From the NCBI GenBank assembly GCA_950022655.1, contig OX465590.1, forward strand, positions 36,469,218 through 36,533,217: a stretch of 64,000 nt of DNA, given 5' to 3'. Under the pieces are notes generated by a model. It did not search any database, was not told where the DNA came from, and saw nothing but the letters and a program-made list of their open reading frames with translations. Origin of the DNA: Alentia gelatinosa (Eukaryota > Annelida > Polychaeta > Phyllodocida > Polynoidae). A program made the translations under genes and the position numbers. Positions 42,530 to 53,883 of the stretch are shown here, piece by piece; positions within the stretch are counted from its first letter, which is position 1; the number at the start of each line of letters is the position of its first letter.

Positions 42530-45500
42530 AATCCACATGGACTTGGTATGAGAAGGACTGGCCTTTGATCTAGCAGTATGTTTACCACTGCTGGGGGTGA
42601 AGGAGAAAGGTTGCTGCACACCACACCGCATAGACTTGGTATAAGAAGGACTGGCCTTTGATCTAGCAGTATGTCTTCCACTGCTGGGGGTGAAGGAGAA
42701 AAGTGGCTGCACACCACACCGCATAGACTTGGTATGAGAAGGACTGGCCTTTGATCTAGCAGTATCTCTACCACTGCTTGGGGTGAAGGAGAAAGGTGGC
42801 TGCACACCACACCGCATAGACTTGGTATAAGAAGGACTGGCCTTTGATCTAGCAGTATCTCTACCACTGCTTGGGGTGAAGGAGAAAGGTGGCTGCACAC
42901 CACACCGCATAGACTTGGTACGAGAAGGACTGGCCTTTGATCTAGCAGTATGTCAACACTACTGGGGATGAAGGAGAAAGGTGGCGGCACACCACACCAC
43001 TTAGACATGGTATGAGAAGGACTGGCCTTTGATCTAGCAGTATGTCTACCACTGCTGGGGGTGAAGGAGAAAGGTGGCTGCACACCACACCGCATAGACT
43101 TGGTATGAAAAGGACTGGCCTTTGATCTAGCAGTATGTCTACACTACTGGAGATGAAGGAGAAAAGTGGCTGCACACCACACCGCATAGACTTGGTATGA
43201 AAAGGACTGGCCTTTGATCTAGCAGTATGTCTACACTACTGGAGATGAAGGAGAAAGGTGGCTGCACACCACACCGCATAGACTTGGTACGAGAAGGACT
43301 GGCCTTTGATCTAGCAGTATGTCTTCCACTGCTGGGGGTGAAGGAGAAAAGTGGCTGCACACCACACCGCATAGACTTGGTATGAGAAGGACTGGCCTTT
43401 GATCTAGCAGTATCTCTACCACTGCTGGGGGTGAAGGAGAAAAGTGGCTGCACACCCCACCGCATAGACTTGGTATAAGAAGGACTGGCCTTTGATCTAG
43501 CAGTATGTTTACCACTGCTGGGGGTGAAGGAGAAAGGTTGCTGCACACCACACCGCATAGACTTGGTATAAGAAGGACTGGCCTTTGATCTAGCAGTATG
43601 TCTTTCACTGCTGGGGGTGAAGGAGAAAAGTGGCTGCACACCACACCGCATAGACTTGGTATGAGAAGGACTGGCCTTTGATCTAGCAGTATCTCTACCA
43701 CTGCTTGGGGTGAAGGAGAAAGGTGGCTGCACACCACACCGCATAGACTTGGTATAAGAAGGACTGGCCTTTGATCTAGCAGTATCTCTACCACTGCTTG
43801 GGGTGAAGGAGAAAGGTGGCTGCACACCACACCGCATAGACTTGGTACGAGAAGGACTGGCCTTTGATCTAGCAGTATGTCAACACTACTGGGGATGAAG
43901 GAGAAAGGTGGCGGCACACCACACCACTTAGACATGGTATGAGAAGGACTGGCCTTTGATCTAGCAGTATGTCTACCACTGCTGGGGGTGAAGGAGAAAG
44001 GTGGCTGCACACCACACCGCATAGACTTGGTATGAAAAGGACTGGCCTTTGATCTAGCAGTATGTCTACACTACTGGAGATGAAGGAGAAAAGTGGCTGC
44101 ACACCACACCGCATAGACTTGGTATGAAAAGGACTGGCCTTTGATCTAGCAGTATGTCTACACTACTGGAGATGAAGGAGAAAGGTGGCTGCACACCACA
44201 CCGCATAGACTTGGTACGAGAAGGACTGGTCTTTGATCTAGCAGTATGTCTTCCACTGCTGGGGGTGAAGGAGAAAAGTGGCTGCACACCACACCGCATA
44301 GACTTGGTATGAGAAGGACTGGCCTTTGATCTAGCAGTATCTCTACCACTGCTGGGGGTGAAGGAGAAAAGTGGCTGCACACCCCACCGCATAGACTTGG
44401 TATAAGAAGGACTGGCCTTTGATCTAGCAGTATGTCTACCACTGCTGGGGGTGAAGGAGAAAGGTTGCTGCACACTACACCGCATAGACTTGGTATAAGA
44501 AGGACTGGCCTTTGATCTAGCAGTATGTCTACCACTGCTGGGGGTGAAGGAGAAAAGTGGCTGCACAGCACACCGCATAGACTTGGTATGAGAAGGACTG
44601 GCCTTTGATCTAGCAGTATGTCTACCACTGCTGGGGGTGAAGGAGAAAGGTTGCTGCACACTACACCGCATAGACTTGGTATAAGAAGGACTGGCCTTTG
44701 ATCTAGCAGTATGTCTACCACTGCTGGGGGTGAAGGAGAAAAGTGGCTGCACAGCACACCGCATAGACTTGGTATGAGAAGGACTGGCCTTTGATCTAGC
44801 AGTATGTCTACCACTACTGAGGGTGAAGGAGAAAGGTGGCTGCACACCACACCACATAGACTTGGTATGAGAAGGGCTGGCCTTTGATCTAGCAGTATCT
44901 ATACCACTGCTGGGGGTGAAGGAGAAAGGTGGCTGCACACTACACCGCATAGACTTGGTATGAGAAGGACTGGCCTTTGATCTAGCAGCATGTCTACCAC
45001 TGCTGAGCGTGAAGGAGAAAGGTGGCTGCACACCACACCACATAGACATGGCATGAGAAGGACTGGCCTTTGATCTAGCAGTATGTCTACCACTGCTGAG
45101 GATGAAGGAGAAAGGTGGCTGCACAGCACACCGCATAGACTTGGTATGAGAAGGACTAGCCTTTGATTCAGCAGTATGTCTACCACTGCTGAGGGTGAAG
45201 GAGAAAGGTGGCTACACACCACACCGCAGACTTGGTATGAGAAGGACTAGCCTTTGATCTAGCAGCATGTCTACACTACTGGGGATGAAGGAGAAAGGTG
45301 GCTGCACATGACAACACAGTGATATGGTATGAGAAGGATTGCCCTTTGATTTAGAGATAACCACACCACATAGACTTGGTATGAGAAGGGCTGGCCTTTG
45401 ATCTAGCAGTATCTTTACCACTGCTGGGGGTGAAGGAGAAAGGTGGCTGCACACCACACCGCATAGACTTGGTATGAGAAGGACTGGCCTTTGATCTAGC

Positions 45501-45690
45501 AGCATGTCTACCACTGCTGAGGGTGAAGGAGAAAGGTGGCTGCACACCACACCACATAGACATGGCATGAGAAGGACTGGCCTTTGATCTAGCAGTATGT
45601 CTACCACTGCTGAGGGTGAAGCAGAAAGGTGGCTGCACATGACAACACAGTGATATGGTATGAGAAGGATTGCCCTTTGATTTAGAGATA
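42530..45690. repeat. 93-bp satellite derived from a SINE body, about 34 units
   Basis: The landmark ACTTGGTATGAGAAGGACTG recurs at 42541, 42634, 42727 and onward with a 93-base step; some units are 92 bases long because 'taccactgctgg' is replaced by 'tacactactgg'. Blocks repeat with a 927-base period (ten units, three of them short): for example 42942-43187 and 43869-44114. A partial duplication of about 331 bases is seen near the right end ('gacaacacagtgatatgg' at 45311 and 45641). The array ends in a tRNA-like head at 45698-45770. Because 93 is 31 codons, minus-strand frames of up to 356 codons stay open; they are not genes. Confidence 0.95.
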
Positions 45691-45697
45691 AATCAGT

Positions 45698-45770
45698 GGG
45701 CTGCAGTCGGACTCAAACCTACAACTTTCGGATCACAGTCCAGTGCGCTTAACCACTGAGCTAAATCCCC
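45698..45770 (-). mobile_element. tRNA-like SINE head at the end of the satellite
   Basis: In reverse it reads GGGGATTTAGCTCAGTGGTT then AAGCGCACTGGACTGTGATC and a B-box GGTTTGAGTCC. A- and B-box promoter elements are well kept, but the anticodon and acceptor stems do not pair cleanly, so this is a tRNA-related SINE head, not a functional tRNA. The following bases lead directly into the 93-base body. Similar heads are at 21446-21523 and 26730-26786. Confidence 0.8.
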
Positions 45771-47156
45771 ACACCCGCTCATCATTTTCTCCCTACCGCC
45801 AAAGTAACTTGGGTAGAATCGCATCTAATGAACTGGGTTTAATGACTGCACTTCAACTGAGGTTGGGGATCGGCAATTTGCTGTGACTGGGGATTTTATA
45901 GTCCTTATAGCGGGGGTTATTGGCTAATAATGTACCACGTTGTGGGAGTACGTAACACGGTAGCCGGGCCGTGCCTATCACAAGGCAGCTCATTGGTCGC
46001 CATACAGCACTGTTATGACACTGTTAAAGCTGAACTGATAGTGTCCACCCAGAGGAGGTACACAGCGCAGCGCCCCCTATACCGACTTGACCCATATATG
46101 CGACCGCGGCTGCCTCACGGCGCCACTTTCAAACATGTCATCGAACGGGCAGGAGCTAACCAGTCTAACCAAAACCAAAATATTCTAAGCTAGTCGCATC
46201 CATAGACGAAGCTCAGATAATATCTGCATATGTATATACATTATTTTCCAAGTTTAATGAATATAAATTTAGTATGATTTAATGTTGATATCACCTTTGA
46301 ACTGACAAATAACCCAATTATCGCTCATGTAAACAGGGCTGGGTACACTGGCTAACAAGCAATTTCCTATAGTCTATAGCATGCTGTATTTATGTGGAAA
46401 TGGGGTGCATTCCAAGACCCCAAACCAACATAGAGCTGGAGGTGCTATTAAGTTCTTTGGTGGTTTTAAATACATAAGATATAAATCTATCAACAGATCA
46501 AAAGATATTTGATAGGACTTGAGTAGTTTGCAGGCAGTAGGTGTTCAAAGTTAGCCCAAATTGTCATGTCTTACTGGGGAAATCTGACTTAACTGTCAAC
46601 TGAAACCCAGACTGATTTACATAATGTATAGACAATGACATTCCTAAAGCAAGCAATGGGCCCACTGAACAAAGTGTTAGGGAGATTTTGGCTTTTTAAC
46701 CTCATCTAAAAATTCTATATTATCGTCTATAGAATCTATTCTGTGTGAGTCAAGAGCCAGCATTTCGTCGTGTTCGTAGTGTGTTGTTTTGGTTCCCTAT
46801 TATCGCTCAAGACTGTAGAGGGCGCTGCGCTGTGCACCTCCTCTGGAGTCCACCTGTTATGACACTCACTGCACGAAAATCACCAGTTTATTCATATATA
46901 CGCCATAGCGTAAGTGCATGTATCAGCTGTATATTAACACATTTCCTCTTCTATACGTCAGCATAAGGGCTGTATTTGCAGCAAAGCGTATATGAAGAGA
47001 AATATCTTGGGCAGGACCTGTATACGTGGGTTGTATACATTTTACACATCTATAGATGAGGAGCATACACAATGGAAAATAGGACTACCTTGTATACGGA
47101 AAATCATACCTATATATGCCAGGTGTATACATATATAAACTGGTGGTTTTCGCGCA
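45771..47156. other. Mostly unassigned; two inverted CTCF-like segments
   Basis: One unit of the 39-bp satellite occurs alone at 46012-46053, and part of a unit at 46849-46866. Next to each is a similar segment in opposite orientation (46034-46079 and 46813-46858) with GGGCGCTGCGCTGT and a CTCF-like core. The rest is AT-rich, with no exon recognised. Confidence 0.5.
46813..46830 (+). promoter_or_regulatory. CTCF-like motif
   Basis: CTGTAGAGGGCGCTGCGC matches the CTCF core (YAGAGGGCGC). An inverted relative is at 46059-46079 (AGCGCAGCGCCCCCTATA). Confidence 0.4.
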
Positions 47157-48192
47157 ATGACTGTTAAAGCTGAATTGATAGAGTCCACCTGTTATGACAC
47201 TGTTAAAGCTGAACTGGTAGAGTCCACCTGTTATGACACTGTTAAAGCTGAACTGGTAGAGTCCACCTGTTATGACACTGTTAAAGCTGAACTGGTAGAG
47301 TCCACCTGTTATGACACTGTTAAAGCTGAACTGGTAGAGTCCACCTGGTATGACACTGTTAACCCTTTAAGGACGGCTGCCTGGAGCATAGCTACTCCCA
47401 TAAGGATGTGTGCTGGTGGCAGTTTGTCTAGCTAGAGGAAGGCCACAGAATAGCTAAAACTGATATCCAAGTTTGAAATCATGCAATATGATACATAATC
47501 ATAAATATTTTATTTCGTTTTGATAGAAATATTAAATATGACGTTATATCTAAATTTCCTGAAGATTTCATGAATATTGCTCTATTATTTCTTTGTTGAA
47601 ACATTTTTGTCAATATTGGGACAATGATGCCTCCAGGCATCATGCGTCATTAGTGCGGTGATGCCTCCAGGCATCATGCGTCTTTAGCACGGTGATGCCT
47701 CCAGGCATCATGCGTCCTTTTTTTATAAGATTCTTTATTCGTTTCAATGAGTATTCAATGAGTCCTTAAAGGGTTAAAGCTGAACTGGTAGAGTCCACCT
47801 GTTATGACACTGTTAAAGCTGAAATGGTAGAGTCACCTGTTATGACACTGTTAAAGCTGAACTGGTAGAGTCACCTGTTATGACACTGTTAAAGCTGAAC
47901 TGGTAGAGTCCACCTGGTATGACACTGTTAAATCTGAACTGGTAGAGTCCACCTGGTATGACACTGTTAAATCTGAACTGGTAGAGTCCACCTGGTATGA
48001 CACTGTTAAAGCTGAACTGGTAGAGTCCACCTGGTATGACACTGTTAAAGCTGAACTGGTAGAGTCACCTGTTATGACACTGTTAAAGCTGAACTAGTAG
48101 GGTCCACCTGTTATGACACTGTTAAAGCTGAACTGGTAGAGTCCACCTGGTATGACACGGTTAAAGCTGAACTGGTAGAGTCCACCTGCTGT
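47157..48192. repeat. 39-bp satellite interrupted by a MITE
   Basis: Units GTTAAAGCTGAACTGGTAGA followed by GTCCACCTGTTATGACACT (39 bases) occur about five times at 47157-47358 and about eleven times at 47774-48192. Some units lack one C in GTCCACC. Unit length is 13 codons, so one frame stays open without coding meaning. Each unit has a single TTAA, which is where the MITE inserted. Confidence 0.93.
47363..47773. mobile_element. piggyBac-type MITE, TTAA target, in the 39-bp satellite
   Basis: The ends CCCTTTAAGGAC and GTCCTTAAAGGG are perfect 12-base inverted repeats. TTAA flanks both sides (47359-47362 and 47774-47777). Taking out the element and one TTAA restores CACTGTTAAAGCTG exactly as in neighbouring units. 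TTAA duplication and CCCTTT-type ends are hallmarks of piggyBac elements. Near the right end GATGCCTCCAGGCATCATGC occurs three times. No transposase. Confidence 0.92.
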
Positions 48193-50152
48193 TAACTCAT
48201 TCTGTCCTCCATCCGAGCAGTTGCACTAGCTCTCGTCCCGAGTGAAATTCTCAAATGACCGGCTAGAGGCACGCAACTATATGCACTTACATCACACTGT
48301 GTATGTTGCCAGTATAATCACGAAATCCAGTGTTTCCTTGGTTAGGCCCGATCCCCACTAAGAGATTTTGGGGCATGCGCAATGCTTCAGTCAGCAATCA
48401 TTAGCATAAATTTCTAGGTATCTGCCATGTTGCCAAGTGGGAATACAAAAATGCAAGATAATTAGTGACTGTTGCCCTACCTCCCATGGTGCGGGCTTGA
48501 GTCGCTGACTCAAATCCAACTAAAAATGCACTGATCTCTTGTGATTTGATTCCAAACATGTTTAAAATTTTGGGGCCTCTTGTTATATGGGGCCGCCAAT
48601 TATCCTCTCCCACCTGCTGTGCAACTAGTAATTCCAAGAGACTATGCCAACAATCTCTGGGGCAAGAGTCTCCAAGTGAAAATCTGGCCTTACAATATCC
48701 TAACCTTCAGTGAATTAGAATGTTTATGAATATCGTTTTCTAGATATAGTTTAAAAAAATCATGAAAATTCAAAGATTATTTCTTTTTAAGACGTCAAGA
48801 AATGCTTGACAGCATCAATGAGGCTGTTTAGCTCCAAGGATAGTTGCGTCACAAGCAAGGGTTAAAGTCTCATACCAGGGGTGACCACATGACATGTCAT
48901 AAGCCAATCAGAGACCCTGTTCTGGCAGCCCATGTTGTGAACCTTTTACAGCCGACAAACCGACGTGTCTGTAAGAAATGTGACGTGATTTCAACATATA
49001 TGAAGGAAGGTATTATATGGAGACATAGTTAGTTTGCCTGAATGAAATTCTTTTTAGAGGACTTCATCTTGAACGAGGTGAAAATTTTCGACAAAAACAC
49101 ACACACAAAAAAATAGATGTAATTCCGAAACACTCACTATGTCTCCTTATTGCATACCTTGGAATAAAAAAAACCCACAATAGGTCACGTAGGTGCACGA
49201 TTATTCATTCGTGCACAGTGTGCAGAATGCAATCCATACAACTGACCAGTCAGTGTGAGACATCGGCGCACAGCTATATAATGATATAGGGAACCTGACT
49301 ATAGGGGACAGAGCCATTGTTAGTTCACGAAGCAGTCACTAGGTAGTCGGGGGACAAACCTGTATTCTGGCTCTTTGTTCTTACGAAATTGAACTGCCTT
49401 TCAATATTTTACCATGGTTCCCTTGACTCTCTACACCCCTCCCAAAGCAGGATGACATAATGATCAAACCCAGGATTTTCCATATGGAACACTTTATATA
49501 AATATGTGAGCAAGGCCAAAGTTATGACATTTCCCAATTATCACTCACTTCTTTTCCACCTCCTTTAGTGAAGAACACTTACTTTTTCACCTTCATTAGT
49601 GAAGAACACCTACTTGGGGGGCGTCATGGCGGCGCCCATAGATCATAGGCTATATGCCGTATAGCTGCGAGTGTGAACATTGTGGAATTTCTCGGTAAAA
49701 CTTCACCTATTCCGAGTCAGAATTAGGACGCTGTCAGTCTGCCACAGCTTTAAAATAACCTCTCGTCTGGGCCTCGCGAGAGTCACGTGCTATATTGAGC
49801 TCATCCTATTGATTGCCTGGTTCTGGTATGAACCCCACTTTGTGTGACGTCACCGCAATTTGAGCCTCTGTGATCGCAATGTGTGGAAGTCAATAAGTGG
49901 CGCCATCTAACGGCCGGTGTGCAAACAGGGCTGACGTCATCAGTGTGTGCGCGCAGTCGCTGTGCACACGGCCGGGGGCGTGGCCATTGTTGATGGTGAG
50001 AGATTTGATTGACAGGATTACAGATCAAGCCTCATCCCTGAATTAAGCACCACGCAGCTAATAGATCGTGTGGGTAATATGGGGGACTCCCTCGGGGCTT
50101 AGACTGCCCGAATATCTGTAGATCTCTGAGTTATATAAAAAATTTATAAAAA
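48193..50152. other. Unassigned; one inverted segment shared with 39.6 kb
   Basis: 49300-49620 contains 'ttgaactgcctttcaatatt' and 'gaagaacacctactt', inverted relative to 39560-39840, so this is a dispersed repeat. CGCCATCTAACGG near 49900 resembles an insect-type CTCF core. No exon or RNA gene was recognised. Confidence 0.45.
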
Positions 50153-50650
50153 ACGACCTGACCATGCTGTATAAGCTACAGAACAAGATGATAATTTAAG
50201 ATTTAGAACGTAACGAGGCGTTTATGCAGAGTAAATTATCATCGAGTTTTGTGGCTTGTACAAGCATGGAAAGTTGCTCTTTATTATATACCCGAAATAG
50301 ATTTTTAGAAATTTTCTAATTTGGCTTCACAACTGATATTTTAGTCGACGTGTTGAACAGTCTAACGTGATTCGCCATGTTACTCCGTATGGAACAGTGT
50401 TCCGTACAGTATTTATACGTTATACAGTAAAACCCCGCTTTAGGGGAACCTGGTTTAAGGGGACACCCCGCTTAAGGGGACAATTTTCCTGGAATAGAAA
50501 TTTGTATTTAATTTATTTTAGCCCTGCTAAGGGACACCCTCCGTTCCGAGGAGGGGGTGTTCCTTTAAGCGAGGTGTCCCTAAAATAGGGTTTGACTGTA
50601 TAGCTTAATGGTGCATATTTAGAACATATACGTCAAGGGTATATGATAAA
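50153..50650 (-). mobile_element. Bipartite hairpin element split by a pogo-like MITE
   Basis: The hairpin 50153-50279 pairs CATGCTGTATAAGCTACAGA with its complement; the tip is AACGTAACGAGGCGTTTATG then CAGAGTAAATT. The module opens TTTATTATATACCC near 50280 and closes GGGTATATGATAAA at 50637-50650. The 50425-50598 MITE sits inside the module. Confidence 0.8.
50425..50598. mobile_element. pogo/Tigger-like MITE with TA flanks
   Basis: The left end CAGTAAAACCCCGCTTTAGG and right end AAATAGGGTTTGACTG are inverted (CAGTMAAACC type), with TA directly outside both ends. This start is typical of pogo/Tigger-class Tc1-mariner elements. The interior has further inverted copies of CCCCGCTTAAGGGGACA. 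Length 174 bases, no coding. Confidence 0.85.
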
Positions 50651-50672
50651 GAAGGTTATACCTTAAGCGCGC

Positions 50673-50694
50673 CAGCAGCAGCAGCAGCAGCAGC
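50673..50694. repeat. (CAG)7 microsatellite
   Basis: Seven uninterrupted CAG triplets are followed by an A-run. The repeat lies between two bipartite hairpin elements and is not in a recognised reading frame. Confidence 0.9.
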
Positions 50695-50715
50695 AAAAAA
50701 ACCCAACTTATATAG

Positions 50716-51046
50716 AACATCCTGACATGCTGTACAATTCACAGAACGAGATGGTAATTTACAGTTTGTATGGACCGAGGCGTTTACGCTGAGTTCCGTA
50801 CAAACTGTAAATTACCATCGAGTTCTGTGAATTGTACGGCATGGTTGGACGTTATATATTTACTATATACCCGAAAATTTAAAAAAATCATTAATTTCAT
50901 TTAGCTTAACATCAATATCTTAATAAACGTGTATGGCAAGGTGGTCCGTATTTTAGTGTACGGACCAGTGGTCCGTACAGTATTTTTACATTATATGACG
51001 AAACGGTGCGTATTTACTGTATATTCGGTATGGGTATATAGTAATA
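50716..51046 (-). mobile_element. Bipartite hairpin element (TTTACTATATACCC subfamily)
   Basis: The hairpin 50716-50853 has arms GTACAATTCACAGAACGAGA and AATTTACAGTTTGTA with complements; the tip is GGACCGAGGCGTTTACGCTG then AGTTCC. The module 50859-51046 opens TTTACTATATACCC and closes GGGTATATAGTAATA. This is the cleanest copy of its subfamily; a diverged hairpin of it is at 62478-62620. Confidence 0.88.
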
Positions 51047-51318
51047 TATATATATATCTATAAATAATCAATTTGCCTTAGTTGAATATATGAGCATATC
51101 AAAGCTTTCCTCAAATTGCAAGTTAGTGGTAATTGCATATGCAGCATCATAATTTAATCCATCATATGCTCATCTTATTGATTTATATACCTGTGCTGGT
51201 ACGTCTCACGTGACATCGCTGATCCTGGCATACCAGCATAGGGCACTCAGCAGAGAATGCCGAGATGGTAAAAATACACACACAGTGTGTGCGTATGTCA
51301 CAAGCCACATGGCTTTTC

Positions 51319-51575
51319 ACCAACCTCGGTGGCCAAGTGGTAGGGTTGTACGCCTCGAGCATGGGAGGTCGTGGGTTCACACCCCAGTCGGGTCATACCA
51401 AAGACTTACACAAAAAATGGTACCCACTGCCCATTCGGCTTAACACCCGCCATTAGAATGAGGAGTAGGGGTCTAGGGCCCGAGTGGAAGAATGGCCATA
51501 TAGCCGAATTCGGGGATTCTGTGACACAATATTCCCTTAAAAATTACAAAAGAAACAACAAAAACAAAAAACGGC
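51319..51575 (+). mobile_element. tRNA-derived SINE, second family
   Basis: The head starts ACCTCGGTGGCCAAGTGG (A-box) and has GGTTCACACCCC (B-box) at 51374. A body follows with 'tcataccaaagacttacaca' and 'cactgcccattcggcttaac', then an A-rich tail at 51541-51575. It is distinct from the SINE behind the 93-bp satellite. Resemblance of the body to conserved central SINE domains of invertebrates is possible but unchecked. Confidence 0.75.
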
Positions 51576-52031
51576 TACTTCCGCCTTCCCAGTACACAGA
51601 GCGAGTGGAATATTTTTATCGAAAGAAACAAGGTATGCGAGTACATACCGATAAGGTGATACATTTTACTTTTATCATCTACCTTCAAATGTAAGTATTT
51701 GATGAAATATGACAACGTCTGAGCTGGATTTGAAGTATGCTGGCAGTTCTTTTGACTTCCGGAAGTCGAACGCGGGATACTTTCCCAGAATTTAAAAAAA
51801 CTTTTTTTGGTCAACTCCCGTGACCCACACTTAGCAACATCTTGACGTTCTATTTTTGGTATTGTTACCAACCTATAAACCTCATAAGTACCCGAAGTGG
51901 TGGTTAATATCAATGTCAATCTGAATAATCCAAACATAGCAGTGTCATTGTCTCCTTCCAGTCACGGTAAGGTTATCGGATTAGTGTAGCGATGTAGATT
52001 GAATAAAATCCAGCAGAGTGAGATCGTATCA

Positions 52032-52327
52032 TAAAACTGGATGAGTTTTATTCTTGGACACCGTATGCCACGACTGGAGTTTGGCATAGTGACTTCATGA
52101 GGCGAAGCCGAGTGAAGTCCGGAGCCAAAACTCCAGGAGTGGCATGCAGTGGCCAAGATTAAAACGAATCAGGTTTTGATCCTACTCTGTCTGCTCGATT
52201 TTCGAATATTACATGATAACAATTCTGTATGCCACTAGTGGCATATAAAACTCTGTATGCCAGTCAGCGTGGCATATGGAAACTCAATGTTATGCCTATG
52301 GGATTTTATATTAGGGGTAGGATAAAA
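52032..52327 (-). mobile_element. Bipartite hairpin element
   Basis: The hairpin 52032-52178 pairs GTATGCCACGACTGGAGTTT with its complement; the tip is GACTTCATGAGGCGAAGCCG then AGTGAAGTC. The module closes at 52327 with GGGGTAGGATAAA. The outer end in reverse is TTTATCCTACCCCTAATATA then CCCATAGGC. It abuts another element only five bases away. Confidence 0.9.
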
Positions 52328-52331
52328 AATG

Positions 52332-52572
52332 TTATCTCACCCCATAGACTTGACATTAGGAACTCGTATCCAACGCCCGTGAGATATTTAGGAAAAAATA
52401 TCCAATGGGGGATTATATCACAAATGTTAGCCCATTAGTCAATGTGAAAGGTGAGGTAAATTCAGAAACCCATTCAAGTTTAAGGTCAGAGCTCGATCCC
52501 ATCTCGTTTGAATTGCGGCTTCGCCTTGTGAATTACTACGTGATTCAAACTCGATGGGATACGCTCAGTCAG
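52332..52572 (+). mobile_element. Bipartite hairpin element, right arm shortened
   Basis: TTATCTCACCCCATAGACTT opens the module, which closes AAAGGTGAGGTAA at about 52457. The hairpin keeps the left arm (CATTCAAGTTTAAGGTCAGA) and tip (GCGGCTTCGCCTTGTGAATT), but the right arm stops after CTCGATGGGATACGCTC. With the preceding element it forms a tail-to-tail (outer-end to outer-end) pair. Confidence 0.75.
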
Positions 52573-53547
52573 ACACATATTGCTCAGTCACATGCCAATC
52601 TCCTCACACTGGAGGGTCTATTTAGACAATGTATCTCAATACAATTCTCTTTCTAATTCATTTTTTTCATGAAGAAGGTTATGACAATGCCTATGGCTGC
52701 ACATTCTGTATATGCAAGTAAGTATCGCAATGAACAAAGACATATATATGGATAAATTAAAGAACTATACACACATTCAACACATGAAATATAATCAGAC
52801 AAAAAACATACAGATGATGCCAAAAGAAGATAGGACATTCAAAATATTAAATATTCAGAAAACGAACGTTTCAGAGCTGGTTCCACCAACACGGTTGGTT
52901 TACTGTATAATATCTTGGTATGTCTTGGTATATACAGTATCGCGATATGTCCTACCCCCTTTGCGTGATAAATTACGCTCAATGTATGTATTTCATCACG
53001 CTAATGTGTGTATAATTTGGTGCTCCACCACTGCCATGCCTCATAATCTAAAAGGGGTATCCCACTATCACGATTTGAGCCTCCGACACACTACGATAGC
53101 CTTACGACAAGCGTTCCGGTGAAAAAATGAAAATTTTATTGGAAGGAACGGGTCCATCGTGAAAGCTAGACTCGTTCCTTCTGATAAAAATTTCATTTAA
53201 TGCTCGACATATCACATACCATCATTACGTGACAAGATTTGCGGTGCTTAATCGTATCGATGCTTTGTGGCAGAAATGCACGCGAATACTTGAAACCTAG
53301 CAAGACTGAATTTATTTATTATTTATTTCCTTGTGACTAGTCGCTGTCGCTGATTATGTATTTGATGTTGTATATAAGTTGATCCTATGGGTTACATCTG
53401 TAAATGAAATCTAAGAAGTAATTAATTATGTCAACTTGGTTATGAGCCAAACTCGTGAGATGTATTGTATAATATTCTATAGTCGGGGTAGAGACGCCGG
53501 GGTGGTCATATGGACTGACCCGGCAACATCACGTTTAACAATGATTA
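52573..53547. other. Unassigned AT-rich sequence
   Basis: A 136-codon plus frame (52712-53122) has no recognisable domain. A short inverted pair ('gaaaattttattggaaggaa' and 'ttccttctgataaaaatttc') lies at 53130-53200. Nothing else was recognised. Confidence 0.45.
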
Positions 53548-53551
53548 TTAA

Positions 53552-53879
53552 CCCTTTAAGGACGGGTGCCTGTGGCCAACCTACTGCCTTGAGGACGGGT
53601 GCTGGTGGCAATGTATACCGCTAGGGGACGGGCACACAGTTGTTAAAACCCATAATTCAATTGTTTAATCACGTTATATGATATATAATCTTAATTTTTT
53701 TTATTTCTTTTGAATAGAAATATCAATAATGGTATCATACACACTTGTGAAAATTTCATTAATGTTCCTCCATTATTTTTGGTTAAAAACGATTTTATAG
53801 GTTTTTGAGAAATGATGCCTCAAGGCATCATTCGCCCTGGGCTGGATGATGCCTCAAGACATCATTCGCCCTTAAAGGG
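53552..53879. mobile_element. piggyBac-type MITE, second copy
   Basis: CCCTTTAAGGACGG at the left and GCCCTTAAAGGG at the right are inverted; TTAA is present on both sides (53548-53551 and 53880-53883). The right part has two copies of GATGCCTCAAGRCATCATTC, like the triple motif in the 47363 copy. Length 328 bases. Confidence 0.9.
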
Positions 53880-53883
53880 TTAA

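Noticed and set aside
42530..45690. CRISPR-like array
   Set aside because: Units are contiguous 93-base repeats with no unique spacers, in animal DNA.
45698..45770. Functional tRNA-His (GTG in the loop)
   Set aside because: The A- and B-boxes are good, but the anticodon stem is one base off and the acceptor stem does not pair. It is the head of a SINE.
47157..47435. 92-codon repetitive plus frame
   Set aside because: It is the 39-base satellite read in frame; unit length is 13 codons.
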